Assembly (NCBI GenBank): GCA_044233795.1
Contig: JBIIJL010000018.1
Location: 1-30,635 of the forward strand
DNA: 30,635 nt
Direction of reading: 5' to 3'
From: JBIIJL01 sp044233795
GTDB lineage: Bacteria; Pseudomonadota; Gammaproteobacteria; Legionellales; Legionellaceae
Part shown: in pieces, positions 26,319 through 30,635 of the stretch
Layout of the letters: every line of letters starts with the position of its first letter
How positions within the stretch are numbered: position 1 is the first letter of the stretch
Notes under the pieces: model-generated
Database searches by the model: none
What the model was told of the DNA's origin: nothing
What the model saw: only the letters and a program-made list of their open reading frames with translations
Position numbers and translations under genes: made by a program

Positions 26319-26680
26319 GCAGGTCCTATGTGGGTGCTTTGTACCTTTTTATTTTGTACTTTGGGTGGGGACGGGTTTACAAGAGACAATGTAAATCCAC
26401 CGACGCCCAAGCCCCCCTAGTATTGGGAACTTTGCACTGCCAACATCGCAGCAACCAGGTCCGCTGTTTTCATTTGGGCAGCATTTGAATGGAAATCAAA
26501 ATAGAACAAACTATTTTTTGCTAGGAAATCTCATTATTAGGTAACGTCCCTAAAGTTTACTTCAAGTTTTCTCACCATTAATCTAAGCACAGATTTTTCA
26601 GCGATCTGCCCCCTCTCCCGCGCTAGGAGTTTGAGTCGTATGATAATCTTTTTTCGCGGGACGAGGGTTTTGGAGAGGGA
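26319..26680. other. 362-base intergenic region upstream of the CLC gene
   Basis: No gene seen. It contains a long imperfect hairpin with equal 19-base arms (26363-26381 with 26390-26408, 13 Watson-Crick plus 2 G-T pairs) and a second inverted repeat, CCCTCTCCCGCG (26611-26622) with CGCGGGACGAGGG (26655-26667), immediately before the IS5-like remnant and possibly its left-end region. Confidence 0.55.
26363..26408 (-). repeat. Imperfect 19-bp-arm hairpin upstream of CLC gene
   Basis: Arms GGGTGGGGACGGGTTTACA and TGTAAATCCACCGACGCCC enclose an 8-base loop. The inner six pairs are perfect and the outer part is G/C-rich with mismatches. It lies 45 bases before the TTG start of the CLC gene, in its presumed leader. 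Confidence 0.45.
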
Positions 26681-26942
26681 ATGTCACGGATGGTCATTGA
26701 CGATGAGATGTGGTCTCGTTTAAAAAAATTGCTACCAAACCCCAAAGGGTGTCATGGTAATGATGGTCGCTTCTTTACTGGTGCTGCATGGCGAGATTTG
26801 CTACTGGACTACGGTCATTGGAAAAGTGTTTATCATCGTTATAACAACTGGTCGAAAAAGGGCTATATCACCGCAATATTGGCGGAATTAAAAAAAAGAT
26901 GTCGATCACGAATGGCACATGCTTGATGGCTCTTCAGAATAA
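26681..26942 (+). pseudogene. IS5-family transposase remnant
   Basis: The N-terminal part of an IS5-family transposase is evident: MSRMVIDDEMWSRLKKLLP, then DYGHWKSVYHRYNNWSKKG. Compared with intact relatives, about ten residues are missing between GRFF and TGAAWRDL. At a run of eight As (26890-26897) the frame slips. Dropping one A restores DVDHEWHMLDGSS, the expected continuation. That frame then stops at 26940-26942, so the catalytic DDE part is absent. Decayed and inactive. Confidence 0.8.
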
Positions 26943-26949
26943 ATTAACC

Positions 26950-27187
26950 CTATGTCATTGATCCATCAGCTAATTCAAACACACCTAATCCTAATGTTTC
27001 AGCCCCTTTTTAAAGCTTTTTATCAGGTGTTCACGATAATAATCTTGTCCTGACTCAATGTATTCAATGCCACTCTTTAGCATATTGTATATGATTAATG
27101 CGAGTTTGTGTGCTGTTACTGTAATTGCATTTGGTGCACCCAATCGAAACTTTATGCGCCTCAAGAAAGCACCAAATGCGGTGTTTT
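26950..27187 (-). pseudogene. IS110/IS1111-family transposase C-terminal remnant
   Basis: Translating the minus strand from about 27187 gives TAFGAFLRRIKFRLGAPNA, then ITVTAHKLALIIYNMLKSGI and EYIESGQDYYREHLIKSF, which is the C-terminal signature region of IS110-family transposases. The frame hits TAG after KKGLKH; adding one base in the AAAAAGGGG run restores GAETLGLGVFELADGSMT ending at 26950. The N-terminal catalytic part is missing, so it is a relic. It abuts the IS5 remnant within 10 bases. Confidence 0.75.
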
Positions 27188-27189
27188 AA

Positions 27190-27510
27190 TTATTGATTCG
27201 ATAAATCTAAAGTGATCAGGTCTTCGTCTTTACTATTTGAGGGTATAACGCTAACAGTTACTCTTGTATAGGACTCAACGATATACGATTCATCCTTTAG
27301 AGAAACAGTGTTTCCTTGCTCATCTCGTGCAGTAGAGACTTTAGCAATTGAGGATAGCTCGTCGAGTGTCATCGATTGCCCACGGGTCAGCCGAATTGGA
27401 TTTGATGCTGCGATATTGCTTGAATTTGCGGTTATTGGCTCATCGGCAGAAACCATCAATGAGCTTAAGCAGCATGATAGTAGGATAAGCAGGAGAGATA
27501 TTGTTTTCAC
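27190..27510 (-). CDS. Small exported protein, unknown function (106 aa)
   Basis: The start is GTG at 27510 with a perfect AGGAGG 5 bases upstream. The N-terminus is a signal peptide (MKTISLLLILLSCCLSSLM) with a likely cleavage after VSA, before DEP. LLSC could be a poor lipobox, so a lipoprotein is a less likely alternative. The mature ~83 residues are polar, with LTRGQSMTLDELSSIAKVST followed by strand-like SYIVESYTRVTVSVIPS. No family recognised; periplasmic or secreted. The gene lies just downstream of a strong hairpin and of another exported protein in the same direction. Confidence 0.75.
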   Translation of the reverse strand: MKTISLLLILLSCCLSSLMVSADEPITANSSNIAASNPIRLTRGQSMTLDELSSIAKVSTARDEQGNTVSLKDESYIVESYTRVTVSVIPSNSKDEDLITLDLSNQ

Positions 27511-27528
27511 AGATGCCTCCTGGATAAA

Positions 27529-27563
27529 CTACAGCCTTAGATTTAATAAGTCTAAGGCTGTAG
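27529..27563 (-). terminator. Perfect 13-bp hairpin between two exported-protein genes
   Basis: CTACAGCCTTAGA (27529-27541) pairs without mismatch with TCTAAGGCTGTAG (27551-27563), loop 9 bases. On the minus strand it is followed by TTTAT only, so it is a weak intrinsic terminator or an attenuator. The ribosome site of the downstream gene begins within 10 bases of it. Confidence 0.6.
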
Positions 27564-27582
27564 AAAATCGGAGTGAAACGAT

Positions 27583-28017
27583 TTAGCCCTTAAGTCCAAC
27601 GGGCAAGTTAATGCTAATTGAGTTAGCTGATTGTGCCAAAACCGCTCCACCTTTCCCATTGGTTATAGTGTAAGATACCGTAAGCATTGGATCTGTTGCA
27701 ATGTTGCTTTGATATTGACAGCTTACAACACCAGTGGCGCTATTGTATGATGCTGAGTCATTAAAATAATTGAATAAAGATGCTGGGGTATTCCAAGCAA
27801 GTGTTGCTGACTGAAAATAGACTTGAATGGTTTGCGATAGAATGTTTTCAACACCATATCCTGCAACGATATTTCCAAAGTTGGTTAGCATGTTTGAACT
27901 GAGGGTGGTTCCAGGGCAGTCAACAGTGATTCCGGTACTAACAGGATCAGCCATTGCGGGTGATAGTGCCACAGTTGATAGCATTAACATTGAAACCAAA
28001 GAACATTTCATATTCAT
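27583..28017 (-). CDS. Exported protein, unknown function (144 aa)
   Basis: AAGGAG six bases before the ATG at 28017 fixes the start. The signal peptide MNMKCSLVSMLMLSTVALSP is probably cleaved after AMA, before DPVSTGITVDCP. The mature ~120 residues are rich in Ser, Thr, Asn and Val with alternating strand pattern. Two Cys (in VDCPG and VSCQYQ) could form a disulphide, consistent with a periplasmic or secreted beta-rich fold. No family recognised with confidence. A hairpin follows 20 bases after the stop. Confidence 0.78.
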   Translation of the reverse strand: MNMKCSLVSMLMLSTVALSPAMADPVSTGITVDCPGTTLSSNMLTNFGNIVAGYGVENILSQTIQVYFQSATLAWNTPASLFNYFNDSASYNSATGVVSCQYQSNIATDPMLTVSYTITNGKGGAVLAQSANSISINLPVGLKG

Positions 28018-28164
28018 TAGAGCTCCTTGCTACTGATAAATGATAAGGAAAACCAGCGTCGTCTTTCCATCTCAATACTGAACGACAGATCGATTATGTT
28101 CGTATGAATAGAGGTTGTCAACATAGAGAAAAACTACACTATAGATGCTCGACTTTAGGAAAAT

Positions 28165-28176
28165 CCCCCCCCCCCC
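28165..28176. repeat. Homopolymer run of 12 C
   Basis: Twelve consecutive C (G on the minus strand) lie about 150 bases upstream of the 144-residue exported-protein gene. Such a tract is prone to slippage in replication and also to sequencing error. Confidence 0.9.
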
Positions 28177-28233
28177 GAATCCCCGCAGCGAAGACCTTCC
28201 AATTAGCCTTAAATTTTTTTTGAGTATTCTCAA

Positions 28234-28273
28234 CATTAGGTTCTGTTGGCATACATATCAACAGAACCTAATG
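28234..28273. repeat. Perfect 15-bp inverted repeat
   Basis: CATTAGGTTCTGTTG (28234-28248) and CAACAGAACCTAATG (28259-28273) with a 10-base spacer. It lies 45 bases after the stop of the Gly/His-rich gene, so it could end that transcript, but no T-run follows on either strand. The arm GGTTCTGTTG is also like IS6-type termini, so a pair of back-to-back element ends is an alternative. Confidence 0.7.
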
Positions 28274-28318
28274 AAGGTCGAAAGAATATTATACGTGTCT
28301 TATTAAGAGGAGTTGTAA

Positions 28319-28666
28319 CTACCAACCATTACAGACTTGGTTGCCATATTGGTTGTACCAGCAATTGCCTCCGCCGAAGCCTACAGGAATGATGAACCCG
28401 CTACCCCAGCCATTCCCGCCGTAGTAATTATTGTAACCATGATAACCTCCGTTATTCCAGCCACCATGGTATCCAGCATAGTGGCCACTACCGTGCCAAC
28501 CGCCGCCGCCCCCATGAAATCCACCACCATGGAAGCCGCCACCACCGCCACCGTGGAACCCACCACCGCCGCCACCACCGTGAGCGTGGGCCACGGTCGT
28601 AGCACTGAGCCCGAAGGCCAGTACAATGGCACTTGTAATTGCAGCGTGTCTTTTTAAGGTGCTCAT
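28319..28666 (-). CDS. Exported Gly/His-rich protein (115 aa)
   Basis: The signal peptide ends at AHA, before HGGGG. The mature protein is ~87 residues, about half Gly, with FHGGG and YHGG units in which His, Trp, Tyr and Phe punctuate glycine runs. The C-terminus (NCWYNQYGNQVCNGW) carries two Cys likely to be disulphide-bonded. His-rich spacing could bind metal (Zn, Ni, Cu), but this is inference; a surface or envelope structural role is as likely. The ribosome site is GGGAGAAAGAGAA before the ATG. The upstream gene is DedA (94-base gap, probable own promoter). Confidence 0.82.
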   Translation of the reverse strand: MSTLKRHAAITSAIVLAFGLSATTVAHAHGGGGGGGFHGGGGGGFHGGGFHGGGGGWHGSGHYAGYHGGWNNGGYHGYNNYYGGNGWGSGFIIPVGFGGGNCWYNQYGNQVCNGW

Positions 28667-28760
28667 TTCTCTTTCTCCCTGAAAACAAAATAGCGTAAAA
28701 TAATATCATACAGTTTAAATTGTAGACTATCTTGTTGTGTCCGAGGAAGAAGAGGTTGTT

Positions 28761-29417
28761 TTAAGTCTTGAAACGATTGAGGAAATATTGGTGGAGATAA
28801 GCGTAAAGTGGAGGGGAGAGTGAAATAAAGATTATGCCATAAATAACCAAAGTGAAATGCTGCTTTACCATAGGTAATGATCCTAGAAAATAACCCAAAC
28901 CAATAAGGCTCCCAATCCACAAAACTGCACTGGTGATGTTGTAAAAGTGAAATGATTGAGGGCGCATGGCACTGATTCCGGCTATAAAAGGGACAAAAGT
29001 GCGTACAATGGGTATGAATCTTGCTAAGACAATGGTTTTGCCCCCGTGTTTTTCGTAAAACTGTTGGGCTCTAGTCAAACTGTCTTGGTTTATAAGCCAA
29101 GGGCGATTGATAGCAAATACCCGCGGACCGATGGCTTTTCCTATGAGGTAATTCATGAAGTTGCCCAAAATGGATGCTGCAATAAGAAGTCCCAATAGCA
29201 TGAAAATATTTAATGGCGCTCGCGGTTGTGCAGCAATGCTGCCTAACGTAAACAGTAACGAATCTCCGGGTAAAAATGGCGTTACAACGAGTCCTGTTTC
29301 ACAAAATATCACCATAAAAACTAGCAGATAAGTCCATAAGCCATGTTCGCTAATGAAGCTTAATAGGTAAGTATCAAGGTGTAGAATAAAATTTATGAAG
29401 TAGTGCGATTGCGACAT
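28761..29417 (-). CDS. dedA: DedA family inner-membrane protein
   Basis: DedA/SNARE-associated family proteins are polytopic inner-membrane proteins linked to proton-motive-force maintenance and lipid (undecaprenyl phosphate or phospholipid) flipping. The 218 residues are full length. Family motifs are FCETGLVVTPFLPGDSLLF near the N-terminus (with the conserved acidic residue Glu) and GGKTIVLARFIPIVRTFVPF with its conserved arginines, then the terminal helices. Several membrane helices are visible across the sequence. The ATG at 29417 has no strong ribosome site (GGACACAG at a distance). The gene reads away from the inverted-repeat element at 29497-29581. Confidence 0.93.
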   Translation of the reverse strand: MSQSHYFINFILHLDTYLLSFISEHGLWTYLLVFMVIFCETGLVVTPFLPGDSLLFTLGSIAAQPRAPLNIFMLLGLLIAASILGNFMNYLIGKAIGPRVFAINRPWLINQDSLTRAQQFYEKHGGKTIVLARFIPIVRTFVPFIAGISAMRPQSFHFYNITSAVLWIGSLIGLGYFLGSLPMVKQHFTLVIYGIIFISLSPPLYAYLHQYFLNRFKT

Positions 29418-29496
29418 TTAGACTGTGTCCTATGTGAAACAATACGCTATTGTAAAGACATTTGTACGCTGTTGTCATGTACAGAGCGCTGTTGTT

Positions 29497-29581
29497 AGGG
29501 GCTGTTGACAATTCGTTTTGTAAATTGTTCTAAAGTGTCTTCGTCACTTAAACGTTGTAGAGCAATTGTCAACACGCCCTA
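29497..29581. mobile_element. Short inverted-repeat element (MITE-like), copy 3
   Basis: An ~85-base element begins TAGGGGCTGTTGACAATT and ends AATTGTCAACACGCCCTA. Terminal inverted repeats cover about 17 bases with few mismatches. Inner sequence (TTTTGTAAATTGTTCTAAAG and CACTTAAACGTTGTAGAGC) matches the ends of copy 1 at 1946-2070 in reverse orientation. It encodes nothing and lies between dedA and the broken regulator. Confidence 0.7.
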
Positions 29582-29670
29582 TTGATGAAGTGTTGAATAT
29601 TTGTTTTATATGCTAACAAATTTTGTCAGCATATTTATAATGGCGAATATTTTGTCTCGGGCTTTCCAAT

Positions 29671-30156
29671 TTGTCACGCACAGAACGTTTATTTGAATTG
29701 ATGTAAGTCATGCGTCGCTATCGTTATCCGGTTAGTGGTGCTTTTCTTGCGGAGTTGATGGGGGTGAGTTTACGTACTCTTTACCGCGATATCCAAAGCT
29801 TGCAAGTCCAAGGGGCTCAGATAGAGGGTGAAGCAGGGATTGGCTATTTGCTTCGTCCGGGATTTATGTTGCCTTCGTTAATGTTTTCTGAAGAAGAAAT
29901 TGCAGCACTGGTGTTAGGTTCGCGCTGGGTTGCTAAACGCGGTGGAGACAGTCAGTTGCAGGTAGCCGCACGGAATGCTTTGGACAAAATTGCTGCAGTC
30001 TTGCCTTCTAACCTTCGTCAAGAACTTGATGCGTCCGCTTTGTTGATAGGCCCTGGTGAGCCTCTTGATGCTCGTGACGACGAGCTAGTTATAGTTAGGC
30101 AAGCGATTCAACGCGAGCGGAAGCTTTTGATAACCTATCTTGATAAAACAAGATAA
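29671..30156 (+). pseudogene. YafY-type HTH/WYL transcriptional regulator, nonsense mutation and truncated
   Basis: The N-terminal DeoR/YafY helix-turn-helix is clear: SRTERLFELM, then RRYRYPVSGAFLAELMGVS and LRTLYRDIQSLQVQG. Reading from TTG at 29671 the frame meets TAA at 29704-29706, where relatives have Gln in ELIQVLRRHR (CAA to TAA fits one base change). A shorter product from ATG 29710 would lack the first helix. At the other end the protein stops after LLITYLDKTR, just as the ligand-sensing WYL domain should begin (~150 instead of ~230 residues). The break coincides with the end of the reversed panE gene. Probably non-functional. Confidence 0.8.
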
Positions 30157-30635
30157 GGAAACTTTTCATAAAGTTCACTTAATAGTTGATCATTAACAGG
30201 GATAGGAATATTTTTCGCTATAGCCAAATGGCGCAAATGTTCATTGAGATAATGAAGCTCTGTTGATTTATGTCCATGAATGTCCTGGTACATCGATGAG
30301 TAGTTATTGGCGGTTGTACTAGTGAGCTTGAGCACTTTTTCAAATAGGTTATCAATAGCCACGTGATGGGCTTTTAATACGTTTTCGATTTCTCCTGTCA
30401 GTTGCTCTAGTAGGTTTATATGTGCTCTTAGCCCGCCATTTTTACAGGCAAAGAGCGCAGTCAACGCATTGATACTGCAGTTGAGAGCAAATTTTTCCCA
30501 AATGAGTGGCTGGATGCTTTCTTCCCATTGGTAGCTTAATTGTGAGTTCATGAAAAGGTTGTCAATCGCTTTTAGATCTAGTTCTACTGCTTTTCCGATA
30601 GTAGATCCTAAGTGCAAGATACCTTCAAAATAATC
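30135..30635 (-). CDS. panE: 2-dehydropantoate 2-reductase (ketopantoate reductase), C-terminal part
   Basis: The enzyme reduces 2-dehydropantoate to pantoate with NADPH in pantothenate/CoA synthesis (EC 1.1.1.169). Only the C-terminal helical domain (167 residues) is inside the window; the frame is open to the right edge, so the Rossmann NADPH domain lies outside. Family features are WEKFALNCSINALTALF with the catalytic-region Asn/Ser, CKNGGL, NNYSSMYQDIHGHKSTELHY (with the conserved Ser-Ser-Met-x-x-Asp and Glu-x-x-x-x-Asn pattern continuing in LNEHL) and the end NIPIPVNDQLLSELYEKF. The stop codon (TAG, 30137-30135) overlaps the 3' end of the broken YafY gene. Confidence 0.88.
   Translation of the reverse strand, partial: DYFEGILHLGSTIGKAVELDLKAIDNLFMNSQLSYQWEESIQPLIWEKFALNCSINALTALFACKNGGLRAHINLLEQLTGEIENVLKAHHVAIDNLFEKVLKLTSTTANNYSSMYQDIHGHKSTELHYLNEHLRHLAIAKNIPIPVNDQLLSELYEKFPYLVLSR

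Larger units (their letters stand above)
28018..28318. other. 301-base intergenic region with poly-C run and perfect inverted repeat
   Basis: No gene seen. It holds a 12-C homopolymer (28165-28176), a small hairpin TTGAG/CTCAA (28220-28233) after a T-run, and a perfect 15-bp inverted repeat (28234-28273). Confidence 0.7.

Noticed and set aside
28337..28657. Plus-strand Ala/Thr/Val-rich open frame of 106 codons and overlapping minus-strand frames
   Set aside because: They are shadows of the Gly/His-rich gene, whose signal peptide and ribosome site make it the clear choice.
29710..30156. Treating the YafY-like frame from ATG 29710 as an intact small regulator
   Set aside because: The helix-turn-helix domain continues upstream through a stop codon and the WYL domain is absent, so a pseudogene fits better.

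Overview
The window looks like chromosome from an intracellular gammaproteobacterium of the Legionella/Coxiella type (order Legionellales). The evidence is AT-rich coding sequence with gammaproteobacterial housekeeping genes (uvrA, lemA/M48 protease pair, homospermidine synthase, panE, dedA) interleaved with very large proteins of no recognisable household function. Two of those large genes are preceded by direct repeats that fit the PmrA box known upstream of Dot/Icm effector genes. The species assignment is inference; no rRNA or tRNA is visible.

Layout. (1) 2-1945: C-terminal two thirds of UvrA, running off the left edge; the first ~50 bases are abnormally G/C-rich. (2) 1946-2249: a short inverted-repeat element, then a PmrA-like box. 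(3) 2250-14513: one 4087-residue protein with a SecA-type DEAD motor in its middle, a Gln/Glu-rich linker, a J-domain-like stretch and an acidic C-terminal tail. (4) 14627-16260: a lemA-M48 protease operon. (5) 16269-17723 (minus): an ATP-grasp ligase of the RimK type. (6) 18138-19553: homospermidine synthase. (7) 19540-25032: a divergent pair of unrecognised proteins. The minus-strand one (772 residues) is built from about fourteen 18-residue repeats followed by thirteen 17-residue repeats in exact register. The plus-strand one (1008 residues) is a coiled-coil/membrane protein behind a strong PmrA box. (8) 24933-26318 (minus): a CLC chloride transporter that overlaps the previous gene tail to tail by 100 bases. 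(9) 26319-27189: a graveyard of two unrelated transposase remnants (IS5-like and IS110-like). (10) 27190-29417 (minus): two small exported proteins, a Gly/His-rich exported protein and a DedA membrane protein, separated by strong inverted repeats and a 12-C run. (11) 29497-30635: a second copy of the short inverted-repeat element, a broken YafY-type regulator, and the C-terminal part of ketopantoate reductase running off the right edge.

How it fits together: I read it as ordinary core genes with two insertion zones of candidate secreted effectors (2250-14513 and 19540-25032). The PmrA-type boxes suggest that the giant SecA-like protein and the 1008-residue protein are co-regulated and possibly translocated into a host cell. 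The dual-repeat protein and its divergent partner are the least explained and most interesting part of the window.
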